Source: Nitrospira sp. | GTDB taxonomy: Bacteria; Nitrospirota; Nitrospiria; Nitrospirales; Nitrospiraceae | Length of the DNA: 64,000 nt | Direction: 5' to 3' | Assembly (NCBI GenBank): GCA_024998565.1 | Contig: JACOEM010000002.1 | Span: 186,001-250,000, forward strand | In this document: piece by piece, positions 1 to 8,757 of the stretch | Layout of the letters: the number at the start of each line of letters is the position of its first letter | How positions within the stretch are numbered: the stretch's first letter is position 1 | Translations under genes and position numbers: made by a program | Notes under the pieces: generated by a model | Seen by the model: only the letters and a program-made list of their open reading frames with translations | The model's database searches: none | What the model was told of the DNA's origin: nothing

Positions 1-897
1 CCTCGTGGCGGCGACGGGCAATTCAGCGGCAAGCAGGGCCAGGTGGTCCTCATCCACGTGCCGGATATCAAGGATGCGGCCAGCGTCAAAGGCCAGTTCC
101 TTGGGCGCAAGGTGACGCTCTTTCCGGACCCTTCTTCCGGCGGCGGTGTCGGGTACATCGGTTTACTGGGTATCGATTTGCAGGATGAGCCCGGTGCGCA
201 TGAGCTCACGATCGATGCCCAATTGGGTGAGCAAACGCGCCATTTTTCCTATCAGGTGTTGGTGCTGAAGGAGAAGTTCTCCGTCGAACATCTGAAGTTG
301 CCGAAAGACAAAGTCGATCTCGACGAGACAGCAGCTGCGCGCTGGAAGGCCGAACAGGAGCAGGTTCGCAAGGCGTTGGCTGAGGAGTCTGCCATGCGGC
401 TCTGGCAGGCCGGGTTCATCGAACCGGTCCATGGTAAGCGGACAGGAATTTTCGGCAGTGTTCGTATCATGAACGGTCAAGCCAGAAACCCGCACAACGG
501 AGAAGATATCGGCGCGCCGATGGGCACCGACGTGATGGCCAGCAATGACGGTGTCGTCCGGCTGATTGTGGACCATATCTTTTCAGGCCGCGGCATCTTT
601 GTGGACCACGGTCTGGGCCTGTACTCGATGTACTTTCACCTCTCCGACGTGCTGGTGAAGGAAGGTGACTTAGTCAAGGCCGGGCAGATCATCGGCAAAG
701 TCGGCGCCACCGGTCGCGCTACCGGTCCGCATCTTCATTGGGGCATGAAGGTCAATGGCGCCCGCGTGAACCCCTACGCGCTGCTCGAATTACCCTTTCC
801 CCAGAACCCTGCCGTTGCACGACCTGTGTTGGCCGCCCCGACGCATCCCGCACAGGTCGAATCAAGCGCCCCCGCAGTCGGCGGAGATACGCGATAA
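1..897 (+). CDS. M23 family metallopeptidase, 3' part (5' end outside window)
   Basis: The reading frame is open from the first base of the window, so the true start lies upstream; 298 codons plus stop are visible. The C-terminal half is a peptidase M23 (lysostaphin/LytM-like) domain, a zinc endopeptidase fold that normally cleaves peptidoglycan cross-bridges in the periplasm. The zinc ligands are visible: His165 and Asp169 of the fragment in the HNGED motif, and the HLH pair at 244-246 within GPHLHWG. The N-terminal portion is a beta-rich segment of the kind seen before M23 domains in exported proteins, but the signal peptide is not visible. A Pro/Ala-rich tail of about 35 residues follows the domain. 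It converges on the kinase operon that ends at 969. The domain is secure; substrate and regulation are unknown. Confidence 0.9.
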   Translation, partial: PRGGDGQFSGKQGQVVLIHVPDIKDAASVKGQFLGRKVTLFPDPSSGGGVGYIGLLGIDLQDEPGAHELTIDAQLGEQTRHFSYQVLVLKEKFSVEHLKLPKDKVDLDETAAARWKAEQEQVRKALAEESAMRLWQAGFIEPVHGKRTGIFGSVRIMNGQARNPHNGEDIGAPMGTDVMASNDGVVRLIVDHIFSGRGIFVDHGLGLYSMYFHLSDVLVKEGDLVKAGQIIGKVGATGRATGPHLHWGMKVNGARVNPYALLELPFPQNPAVARPVLAAPTHPAQVESSAPAVGGDTR

Positions 898-968
898 CGC
901 GACCCGCTGCCGACGTGCCGTCCCATCTGGTGGCGGAGCGATTCTCAGGATCCGTGAGCCGTTTCTAC

Positions 969-3398
969 TCAGGTCTGTTTGGACAACGTTGGATCAAGCG
1001 CGGCGCTCACTGCCTTTATGAGCGAGTCGGGGGTATAGGGCTTGGGCAGAAATGTGGTCCGTGCATCAAGCTGTTCCAGCCTCGATCCCTCGCGATCTGA
1101 ATAGCCTGAGGTGAGGATGATGTTGATCTCCGGTTGCAGCGTCCGGAGTTCGGCGGCGAGTTGTATCCCACCCATGCCGGGCATCACCATATCGCTAACC
1201 AAGAGTGAGATTTTTCCTCCCCGTTGGCGAACCAGCTGGAGCGCTTCCTCGCCGGTTCGTGCGGCCACTACCGTATGATGTTGTCCGGCCAGCACCGTCT
1301 GTGCCAGGCCTCGCACCATGTCGTTGTCCTCGACCAGGAGAATAGTTTCCGACTGTTCAATGATGTTCCTGGGTTGAGCGGCGGGGCGGGGCGACTCGGA
1401 ATCCTCCTCAATACACGGCAGATAGATCGTAAATGTGGTGCCGTGCCCAGGCTCGCTCTCAATTCCAACGGTCCCTCCGCTCTGCCGGACGATTCCGTAG
1501 ACCGTGGACAATCCGAGGCCGGTGCCTTTGCCCAGCTCCTTCGTGGTGAAAAACGGCTCAAACACGTGAGCGACCGTGTCGGCATCCATCCCGCATCCTG
1601 TGTCCCGGACGGCCAGCGTGACGTACGGGCCAGGGGGGAGCGGATCGGGCCAGAGCGGGTCGGAGTGCGCAATTGACACCGATTTTGTCTCCACGTCCAG
1701 GCGGCCTCCCTGCGGCATCGCATCACGAGCGTTGACCACCAAATTCATCACGACCTGTTCGATTTGACCCGGATCCGCCTTGACTCGTCCAAGCGCAGGA
1801 TCCAAGGTGAGGGCGAGTTGAATGTCTTCGCCGATGACACGTTTCATGAGCTCGACGATGTCGGTTACCCGGTCGTTCAGGTTGAGCGGTTGGCGTTCCA
1901 CAATCTGGTGACGCGTGAAGGCCAACAATTGCCGGGTAAGAACAGTGGCTTTATTGCCGGCCTCCCTGATTTGTGCCATGCCGCGCTGCGTCCGGGTGGT
2001 TTGTCCCGGTTCATCCGTCAAGAGCTCAGCCCAGCTATTGATAATCGTCAGAAGATTGTTGAAGTCGTGTGCAATTCCGCCGGCCATGCGTCCCAGGGCT
2101 TCCATTTTCTGCGCCTGGCGAAGCTGGCGTTCGAGATCCTTTCGGTGCAGGAATTGAGAGATCATGGCTCCCAACTCGGAAGCGCGTTCCAATCGAGGCG
2201 AGCTGGGCCGCAGCCGTTCGCAGGTGAGAAATTCCATGATCCCCAGGATCTCTTTCCCTGTGTGAATGGGGAACGCGATTCCTCCGTGGAGGTGGGCTTC
2301 TTGCGCCGCCTGAAGGATCGGACCGTCGGCCTCGTTGAGAATATCCGGGCAGAGAGTGGCAGCCCCTGTCTTCCAGACCCGGCCAGCCAAACCGGCTCCC
2401 TGTCGCAGGTTAAGTCCCCGATAGATTCGGGCGAAGTTCTCGGCAGGGAGGCCCGGTTGATGCCACAGGGCATTGCAGTGCAAGGTCTTGTCTTGTGAAT
2501 GCACCAGCCACAATGCGCCCAGTGTCCAGCTTTGGAGCTCGCACATGGTGCGAAGAATTGTAGGGATCGCTTCACCGAGAGAGGCGGATTCCTCAAGGGC
2601 GAGGCCGACCGCGAGTTGAACGGCATGCATCGTTTCGGCTTGCCGTCGTTCGGTGATATCGGCCTTGGCGCCGATCATGCGGTAGGGGCGGCCCTCGTGG
2701 TCACGGAGCACATACCCGTGATCGATGACATAGGCAAAGGTGCCGTCGGCTCGACGAAATCGATATTCGGCTGTCCACAGGTTCTGGTCCGACTGGAGCA
2801 CTTGAGCGAGGTTGGCGAGGACTGCGGCCTGATCCTCGGGATGAATCTGCTCGGCCCAGGGAATGTGACCTCGCCGGAGATTCGCAGGGGCCGGACCATA
2901 CACCGATAGGTGGGCCTCGTTGAACCACGTCACGCCGGACGTGATCTCCCAGTCCCAGATGCCGTCGCGGGTGGCGAGGCAGGTCAGATGGAAGCGCTCC
3001 TCGCTTTTCCGCAGCGCTTGTTCGACGCGGTGCCGGCCCATGGCATAACGGATGGCGCGTCGGAGCGCGTCCCCCGTCAGCCGGCCTTTCACGAGATAGT
3101 CCTGTGCGCCGTGCAGAAGAGATTTCTCAGCCACCACGTCGTTATCCAGGCCTGTGAGCACGATGACCGGCGCGTCATGCGCTTGAGCCCGCACCCGATC
3201 GAGCGTCTCCAGGCCTTGGCTATCCGGAAGCGACAGGTCGACCAGGACGGCATCCACCGGGCATTCCGCCAGTTTTTTTATGCCCGTTTGGAGTCTGTCC
3301 GCCCAGTTGAGTGTAACAGCGTCCGTCGACCGTTCGCAGAGCGCCTGTTGGATCAGCTCGGCATCATCTTCGTTGTCCTCGATGAGCAACACATGCAT
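969..3398 (-). CDS. Hybrid sensor histidine kinase with receiver domains at both ends (REC-PAS-GAF-HisKA-HATPase-REC)
   Basis: This 809-residue soluble signalling protein has no membrane segment. Domain order: receiver 1-120 with predicted phospho-acceptor Asp54; PAS/PAC about 130-255; GAF about 265-395; dimerisation domain with the phospho-accepting His444 in GGIAHDFNN; HATPase_c to about 660 with N box (NLVVNARDA) and GTGLGLS; C-terminal receiver about 685-800 with Asp736 in SDMVMPGMGG. The HDFNN-type H box and terminal receiver are typical of NtrB-like hybrid kinases. It is the last gene of a minus-strand operon, 3 bases after the response regulator. The N-terminal receiver suggests it takes phosphate from the upstream kinase, and the C-terminal receiver suggests passing or storing it. 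No DNA-binding output domain is present, so the final target is unknown. Confidence 0.92.
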   Translation of the reverse strand: MHVLLIEDNEDDAELIQQALCERSTDAVTLNWADRLQTGIKKLAECPVDAVLVDLSLPDSQGLETLDRVRAQAHDAPVIVLTGLDNDVVAEKSLLHGAQDYLVKGRLTGDALRRAIRYAMGRHRVEQALRKSEERFHLTCLATRDGIWDWEITSGVTWFNEAHLSVYGPAPANLRRGHIPWAEQIHPEDQAAVLANLAQVLQSDQNLWTAEYRFRRADGTFAYVIDHGYVLRDHEGRPYRMIGAKADITERRQAETMHAVQLAVGLALEESASLGEAIPTILRTMCELQSWTLGALWLVHSQDKTLHCNALWHQPGLPAENFARIYRGLNLRQGAGLAGRVWKTGAATLCPDILNEADGPILQAAQEAHLHGGIAFPIHTGKEILGIMEFLTCERLRPSSPRLERASELGAMISQFLHRKDLERQLRQAQKMEALGRMAGGIAHDFNNLLTIINSWAELLTDEPGQTTRTQRGMAQIREAGNKATVLTRQLLAFTRHQIVERQPLNLNDRVTDIVELMKRVIGEDIQLALTLDPALGRVKADPGQIEQVVMNLVVNARDAMPQGGRLDVETKSVSIAHSDPLWPDPLPPGPYVTLAVRDTGCGMDADTVAHVFEPFFTTKELGKGTGLGLSTVYGIVRQSGGTVGIESEPGHGTTFTIYLPCIEEDSESPRPAAQPRNIIEQSETILLVEDNDMVRGLAQTVLAGQHHTVVAARTGEEALQLVRQRGGKISLLVSDMVMPGMGGIQLAAELRTLQPEINIILTSGYSDREGSRLEQLDARTTFLPKPYTPDSLIKAVSAALDPTLSKQT

Positions 3399-3401
3399 GT
3401 G

Positions 3402-3842
3402 TCACCTCTTCAGCGTCGGGACTCGCGAGACCAGCGTCCAATAGAGTTCGAACTCTTTCACGACCGACAGGAACCTGCTGAAGGTGACAGGCTTTCGAAT
3501 GTACGAGCAGGCGCCCTGTTCAAACGACCGCACGATATCCTCCTCGCGCTCACTGACGGTCAGCATGACGACCGGGAGCGGACGAAATCGGGGGTCGGAC
3601 TTAATTTCAATCAGCACCTCGAGTCCGGTTTTCTTCGGCATGTTGATATCGAGGAGCACCAGGCCGGGGAACGGGCATTGGCTGAAAGGACCTTCACCCC
3701 GCAAATAGGCCAGCGCTTCTTCGCCGTCCCGCACGACGGCCACTCGATTGGCCATGTTCACGGTCTCGAAGGCTTCCCTGATCAACAAGATGTCGTCTTC
3801 GTTGTCTTCTGCGATGAGAATATCAAAGGGCCGCATGGTCAT
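3402..3842 (-). CDS. Single-domain response regulator, Rcp1-like
   Basis: This 146-residue protein is only a CheY-like receiver. The acidic pair is in IAEDNEDD (about 10-17), the phospho-acceptor is Asp65 in LLDINMPKKTG, and the conserved lysine is in the YIRKP motif near 117. The KKTGLEVL signature is typical of Rcp1-type regulators that partner phytochrome-like or PAS kinases. Its start overlaps the stop of the upstream kinase by 4 bases (ATGA-type junction at 3839-3842), indicating translational coupling. The likely role is a phosphate shuttle between the membrane kinase encoded upstream and the hybrid kinase encoded downstream. It has no effector domain. Confidence 0.93.
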   Translation of the reverse strand: MTMRPFDILIAEDNEDDILLIREAFETVNMANRVAVVRDGEEALAYLRGEGPFSQCPFPGLVLLDINMPKKTGLEVLIEIKSDPRFRPLPVVMLTVSEREEDIVRSFEQGACSYIRKPVTFSRFLSVVKEFELYWTLVSRVPTLKR

Positions 3843-6592
3843 CGTTGCACCTTCCTCGGACTAGACTGGTTGACGCCAAATGTGATGAAAAATTCTGATC
3901 CGCCGCCTTCGCGGGGTTCCACCCAGGCACGGCCGCCGTGTCGTTCGGCTACTTGCCGAACGATGGCCAGTCCTGCGCCGGTCCCCTCTATCTCGCGTCC
4001 GACAGCCCGTCGGAAGAGTTCGAATATCCGATCGCGTTGCTCAGGCGCCACCCCAGGGCCACGATCCCGCACGACCAGGCCGATGAGTTCGGTTCCTTCA
4101 AGATCCATCCCGGAATGGGGGGCAATCTCAATGTCAGGAGGTTGCCCGGCGGACGAAAATTTGAGCGCATTCGCGATCAGATTATAGATGCCCTGGACGG
4201 CCCAGGTGGTATTGACTCGCAGGCGAGGAAGGGGGGACCGAATCGTGATGCTGGCGCCGGTTTCTTTGATGCGCTTCTCCAGCCGGCGTAGGACTTCGTG
4301 CACCAGCCGTTCCGCGTCGATGTCGTCGACGGGCGGATCCATGCGCTGCGCGCGGGAGAGATCCAGAATATCTGTGAGCAGTTGATCGAGGCGTTGCGTA
4401 GCTCGAACGATGCGCCGCAGAAAATCCTGGCCTTTCACATCGAGCCGGTTGGCATAACGTTCCTGGATGAGGACAGAAAAACTTTCAATAGCCCGTAGCG
4501 GTTCCTTTAGATCGTGGGAGGTCACGTACAGGAGCGTTTCAAGATCCTTGTTCTTCTTGAGGATCATGGTCTCGGACTGGCGCAGCTGAGTGATATCCCG
4601 GTTGGTTTCCAGGACAAGGCTCCGGCCGTTGGTTTTGAGCAATCCCCAGCGGCTGGCCACGAGCACGTCCCGCCCGTCTTTCGTGCGATGGTGAATCTCG
4701 CCGGTCCATTCTCCGGTCTGTTCCAATTCCGCCTGGATTGTGCTGAGGGGAGCGGGTAGGCGACTCTGCAGCAGAAGATTGCTGCTGTGCCCCAAGGCTT
4801 CCGATCGAGTGTAGCCGTACAGTTGTTCACACCCGCGATTCCATTCCACGATGCCCTGGTCGAGCTCCCAGGCGAAAATCGGTTCGTACGACAATTCGAT
4901 CAGCCTGCGTTGCTGGGTCATCATCTCTTCAGTCTGCTTTCGCGCCGTGATGTCGCGAGCGATGGTGGAAACGGTGGTGACGAGGCCGTTGGCATCCATG
5001 ATGGGGGACACGGTTAAGGACACCTGGATACAACTGCCGCCCTTCCGTTTTCGTATGGTTTCGTACTGTTGCACACGGGTTCCTGTTTTGATCAGTTCGA
5101 TCAGCGAGGTTTCTTCGAGCTGACGGTCCGGCGGAATGAGACAAAAAATCGATTGACCGATGATTTCCTCCCCGGAATATCCGAACATCAGCTCGGCGCT
5201 CTTGTTCCAGGTCAGAATGCGCCCGTCGAGCGATTTGCTGATGACGGCATCGGAAGAGGATTCCACAATAGCAGCGAGCCTGGCCTGGACCTCCTGGCCC
5301 TGCTTACGATCATGCGTATCGGTGTAGGTTCCCACCCACTTCAGGACGCGGCCGTCCCGGTTCAGGATCGGCACCGCATGGGCATGGAACCAGCGGTAGA
5401 CACCGTCCGCCCGCTTAAAACGCAGTTCAGCGTCGAGGGGTTGGATACGATCCACTGCATCGCGCCATTGTTCGGTGATTCTCGGGCGGTCTTCGGGGTG
5501 GACGTGCTGGAGACATCCGCTGCTGAAGGGCTCGTCTGCGGACCGTCCCGTATAATTCATCCACTGCGGGCTGAGATAGTCGCAGGTGCCGTCAGGAAGG
5601 CACGTCCAGATCGGCAGAGGAAGCGATTCGACCAGTTCACGAAACCGGCTTTCGCTGGCGATCAACGCCTGATGAATCTGGTTGCGGTGCGCCAATTCCT
5701 GCTCGAGACGCTGATTGGTGTCCTCAAGCGCGGCGGTCCGTTCTTTGACGAGGGTCTCCAGCGTCTGATGACTCTGTCGAAGGTCCGCATCGGCTTTTCG
5801 GCGTTCCGTGATGTCGACGAGGGTGGAGCGGCTGGCGATGAACCGGCCGTCGGGATCCTTGATGGCCGTGGCGCTCAGCAGAATCGGCAGCAGGGTACCG
5901 TCTTTGCGACGGACCTCGAATTCGAGATCCCGTACGACTCCTCTCTCGATGAAACGTGGGAATTGTTGACGAAACAGTTCGACAGACTCGGGGGTGAGAA
6001 GGTCTTGGAAGCGCATGATTCCGATGACCTCGTCTTTACGATAGCCCAACCAGTCGAGTTCTGTTTGGTTGATGCCGACGAACAGGCCTTGTGAGTTCAG
6101 TGAATGGTATCCGCAGGGCGCATGGTCGTAGAGATCCTGCACATCCTGCGCGTTTTTCAGCAGCAGGTTTTCTTTCAATTGCAGGGCCTTGTGTTCCGCG
6201 TCCAGAGCGGCCGTCCGGATGAGGCGTTCCGTCGCCCCCCGGTACTGGACGATCAGATGGGCGATGACTGCAAACATGCCCAATGCCGCGGCGCGATTCA
6301 GGAGAGGCATCCATGAGGGCATGCTGGTCATAGGGCCGGACAGGGCCAGACACACCAATGTGAGGATGGCGCATACTCCCGCCGTGAGGTAGGGAATCCA
6401 TGCGACAGGAGACTGGTACGTGAGGATCAACGGGATGAGGTAGAGAACCCAGACAGGAACACCGAGGGGCGTCACCGCGTCGAGGAAGAAGATGATTCCG
6501 ATTGAGACGGCAATGAGGCTAAGAATAGCCCCTCCACGAGGGAATAGATCACTCGTGCTTGACTCGGGCGCCTCGTTCTCGGCTATAGCCAC
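3839..6592 (-). CDS. Membrane-anchored multi-PAS sensor histidine kinase
   Basis: This 917-residue sensor kinase starts with GTG, preceded by a GAGGAG ribosome site four bases upstream. Four hydrophobic segments lie between about residues 20 and 117, forming a compact MASE-like membrane sensor. A coiled stretch is followed by four PAS/PAC modules at about 150-265, 315-430, 435-550 and 560-670. The kinase core has His693 in TSHDLKEP, the N box NLIANALKF near 804, DRGPGV near 843 and GTGAGLA near 870. The SHDLKEPLR type of H box matches phytochrome-like kinases that signal to Rcp1-type regulators, which fits the overlapping downstream gene. It is the first gene of the operon. The input signal cannot be read from sequence. 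Confidence 0.92.
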   Translation of the reverse strand: MAIAENEAPESSTSDLFPRGGAILSLIAVSIGIIFFLDAVTPLGVPVWVLYLIPLILTYQSPVAWIPYLTAGVCAILTLVCLALSGPMTSMPSWMPLLNRAAALGMFAVIAHLIVQYRGATERLIRTAALDAEHKALQLKENLLLKNAQDVQDLYDHAPCGYHSLNSQGLFVGINQTELDWLGYRKDEVIGIMRFQDLLTPESVELFRQQFPRFIERGVVRDLEFEVRRKDGTLLPILLSATAIKDPDGRFIASRSTLVDITERRKADADLRQSHQTLETLVKERTAALEDTNQRLEQELAHRNQIHQALIASESRFRELVESLPLPIWTCLPDGTCDYLSPQWMNYTGRSADEPFSSGCLQHVHPEDRPRITEQWRDAVDRIQPLDAELRFKRADGVYRWFHAHAVPILNRDGRVLKWVGTYTDTHDRKQGQEVQARLAAIVESSSDAVISKSLDGRILTWNKSAELMFGYSGEEIIGQSIFCLIPPDRQLEETSLIELIKTGTRVQQYETIRKRKGGSCIQVSLTVSPIMDANGLVTTVSTIARDITARKQTEEMMTQQRRLIELSYEPIFAWELDQGIVEWNRGCEQLYGYTRSEALGHSSNLLLQSRLPAPLSTIQAELEQTGEWTGEIHHRTKDGRDVLVASRWGLLKTNGRSLVLETNRDITQLRQSETMILKKNKDLETLLYVTSHDLKEPLRAIESFSVLIQERYANRLDVKGQDFLRRIVRATQRLDQLLTDILDLSRAQRMDPPVDDIDAERLVHEVLRRLEKRIKETGASITIRSPLPRLRVNTTWAVQGIYNLIANALKFSSAGQPPDIEIAPHSGMDLEGTELIGLVVRDRGPGVAPEQRDRIFELFRRAVGREIEGTGAGLAIVRQVAERHGGRAWVEPREGGGSEFFITFGVNQSSPRKVQR

Positions 6593-6811
6593 ATCGCTCC
6601 TCTACAGGAGTCCTGAATCTCATAAGGAGCCAGTATGACAAGAGGCTATCGCAATCGACGCTACTATGCACCTAATTACCTCATGCGAGTAGAGTCAATC
6701 CGACCTAGGCATTTACCTAGGTGCGGTATCTGCGTATAAGAAGACTGCCGGATTCTCGGAGGATGACCGTACGGGCACCGGCCGGAAGTCTTCCCGGAAC
6801 CAGGACGGGGC
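6593..6811. other. 219-base intergenic region between two minus-strand transcription units
   Basis: This gap holds the upstream region of the kinase operon and the downstream end of the galU-to-HD unit. It contains the clustered ACCTA repeats and palindrome described separately (6670-6722). Around 6741-6797 imperfectly complementary arms (GAAGACT... and ...AAGTCTTC) could form a hairpin downstream of the HD gene, but there is no run of T on the minus strand after it, so an intrinsic terminator is not claimed. No convincing -35/-10 pair for the kinase operon was found. Confidence 0.5.
6670..6722. promoter_or_regulatory. Clustered ACCTA repeats with a CCTAGG palindrome upstream of the sensor-kinase operon
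   Basis: ACCTAATTACCT occupies 6670-6681. ACCTAGG (6703-6709) and its inverted copy CCTAGGT (6716-6722) flank a six-base AT-rich centre. The palindromic half-sites, repeated spacing and AT-rich spacers are what an operator for a dimeric helix-turn-helix regulator looks like. It lies 80-130 bases upstream of the GTG of the membrane kinase (on the minus strand), a sensible activator position. The cognate regulator is not known, and no response regulator with a DNA-binding domain is encoded nearby. Confidence 0.4.
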
Positions 6812-8233
6812 CTAGAAATTCGTTTCCATGCTCGACGGGGTCTTATTCAGCACGGTTGCCGCGGCGCGGGAGAGGGCCGCGTCTTGATCGTGGTCGAGGG
6901 CGTAGATGCGGAATTGCACGAGGCGGGTGGGGAGCAGATCCAAAAACTCTTCCAGCGGTTCAGTTGAGACACCTTTCGTGCCGGGATCGAAGACGAGCAG
7001 GGGGATGCCGCGCGTATCCTTGGGATCCGGGCGCGGATCGAGCGGGGCCATGTCGACGCGAAACGGCAATGTCTGCAATTTTGCCGGCAACGCCTTCTGA
7101 ATCTGCTGCTGGAATTGCTGGTGGCTGGGGAAATCCATGCCTCGCTCGATGCCCTTCTCCTTGAGCACCGTGCTGTAGGCCATTTTCCACTTCACGTCGC
7201 GCCCCAGGATATGCGCCCACTCCTGATGTAAACGACGCAGGCTGCTTTGGCCGGCTTTCTTCCATCGTCTGACGTCCTCCAACAATGACCAGTCGGTCAA
7301 GGTCAGATATTCATCCATGTGCTTGGCCGGGTTGGACGGGAACAACAGTTTCATCGTGTCCCCGAAAATGTCGCGCAGATGAATGTCGATGGCGCGGGTC
7401 GTGCGGTGATAATACACGTTCGAGTACAGATACATTCTGGTGTTCAAAAACATCTGCAGGGCCGGCAGCCCCGTCTTATGAATCGTGAAGCCCTTGTCGG
7501 TGACGATGGTGTAGTGAATCAAGCGGGTCAGGTCCACCGGCCCCACCGCGACGCCGCACATGTAGGCGTCGCGCAGCACGTAATCGAGATTGTCGGCTGT
7601 GTAGCTGCCTGAAATGACCGGCTGGAGCATATTGATCCAGCGCGGAATGCGGGAGTTATCTTTGCCTTTCTCCTTCAGGATCACATGCGCAATGTGATCC
7701 GGATTCAACTCTTCTCCGCGATCGAACGGGCCCGACGGACTACGGCGGATTTTTTTGATGAGGGGGCCCAGGTGCTCGCGCACAATGATCTGGCCGAGCT
7801 TTTCATGCGTGAGACCGAAACCATGCAAAAAGTTGTCGTCGAAGAAATGGCAGAACGGACCATGTCCGATGTCATGCACCAGCGCCGTAATGCGGAGGAA
7901 TTCCTCGACGAAGGCCGCCGAGGGAACGTCGGGGACCGCCTTCTTCAAGAAGGGATAGAGATGGCGCGCAAAGCGGCCTGCCACATGCATCGTCCCGAGT
8001 GAATGCACGAATCGCGTATGTTCCGCCGAGGGGTAGACCCAGCGCGCGCTTTGGAGCTGGTAAATGTAGCGCAGTCGCTGCACCCATGGAGAATCGATCA
8101 GATCTTTTTCCGTGCGTTCCGAGGGATCCGGCGTCGCGTACGGTACCGTGAACGACACATATTCGTGAATCGGATCGGCAATGAGAGCTGATCCGTCGTA
8201 GGGTGCGGGGGGATGTGCAGTTGGTAGCTTCAT
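6812..8233 (-). CDS. HD-domain phosphohydrolase (COG1078-like)
   Basis: This 473-residue cytosolic protein resembles the dNTPase/YdhJ branch of HD-domain hydrolases. Metal-binding residues are visible: His72 and His77 in EHTRFVHSLG, the His120-Asp121 pair in LVHDIGHGPFCH, and a later Asp in the SYTADNLDY segment near 215. Family members hydrolyse nucleotides or dNTPs, but the substrate here is unknown. The start lies 21 bases after the DUF2062 stop, so it is probably the last gene of the galU-lon-thiL-DUF2062-HD unit. The protein is longer than a minimal HD protein, with a C-terminal alpha/beta region of about 150 residues that I cannot assign. Confidence 0.85.
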   Translation of the reverse strand: MKLPTAHPPAPYDGSALIADPIHEYVSFTVPYATPDPSERTEKDLIDSPWVQRLRYIYQLQSARWVYPSAEHTRFVHSLGTMHVAGRFARHLYPFLKKAVPDVPSAAFVEEFLRITALVHDIGHGPFCHFFDDNFLHGFGLTHEKLGQIIVREHLGPLIKKIRRSPSGPFDRGEELNPDHIAHVILKEKGKDNSRIPRWINMLQPVISGSYTADNLDYVLRDAYMCGVAVGPVDLTRLIHYTIVTDKGFTIHKTGLPALQMFLNTRMYLYSNVYYHRTTRAIDIHLRDIFGDTMKLLFPSNPAKHMDEYLTLTDWSLLEDVRRWKKAGQSSLRRLHQEWAHILGRDVKWKMAYSTVLKEKGIERGMDFPSHQQFQQQIQKALPAKLQTLPFRVDMAPLDPRPDPKDTRGIPLLVFDPGTKGVSTEPLEEFLDLLPTRLVQFRIYALDHDQDAALSRAAATVLNKTPSSMETNF

Positions 8234-8254
8234 GGGGTCTACTGAGGAGTGATC

Positions 8255-8734
8255 TTAGCGCAGGCCTGACGAAGGGGGCAACGGTTGATGACCGTCCGCC
8301 GGGTTTGTGCTCCGGTGTTTGGAGAGCAAGAGATAGGCGAGCGGATAGGCCAACAGGCCGCCCGCAATACTCAGGACCATCCCGCCGACGAAGAACGGCC
8401 AGGCGTAAGGCATGACCTGGTGATAAATCCCCATGAAAGACAAATCGCTCCAGTCGAAGGACGGAAAATCATGCACTCCCAATAGGGTGGCGCCGGTCCA
8501 ATAGGTGCCTCCGAGGATGGGAATCAGCGTCCAGGGGTTGTTGAGGAATGCGCCGGCCAGCAGCGCCACCACGTTCAGTCCAAATGCCCAGGCGCAGAAC
8601 CCCACCATCACCATATGGAGACCATAGGCCGGGGAAAAGCCGATGAAGACGCCGATGGCAAAGGCCAGCGCCGTCCGGTGCGGTGTTTCATCGAGATGGA
8701 GAACTTGGCGAAACAACGAGCGTACGTCTGCCAT
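8255..8734 (-). CDS. DUF2062 membrane protein
   Basis: This 159-residue integral membrane protein of the DUF2062 family has at least three hydrophobic helices. The conserved core is visible in ALAFAIGVFIGFSPAYGLH and in the FLNNPWTLIPI motif. The frame is open further upstream to 8878, but that part overlaps thiL. The ATG at 8734 has a good AAGGA ribosome site five bases upstream and lies 23 bases after the thiL stop, so I take it as the start. The family is widespread but without an established reaction; some members are fused to glycosyltransferases. It sits in a probable operon between thiL and the HD-domain gene. Confidence 0.85.
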   Translation of the reverse strand: MADVRSLFRQVLHLDETPHRTALAFAIGVFIGFSPAYGLHMVMVGFCAWAFGLNVVALLAGAFLNNPWTLIPILGGTYWTGATLLGVHDFPSFDWSDLSFMGIYHQVMPYAWPFFVGGMVLSIAGGLLAYPLAYLLLSKHRSTNPADGHQPLPPSSGLR

Positions 8735-8757
8735 CGATGTCCTTATCCCGGAGACCG

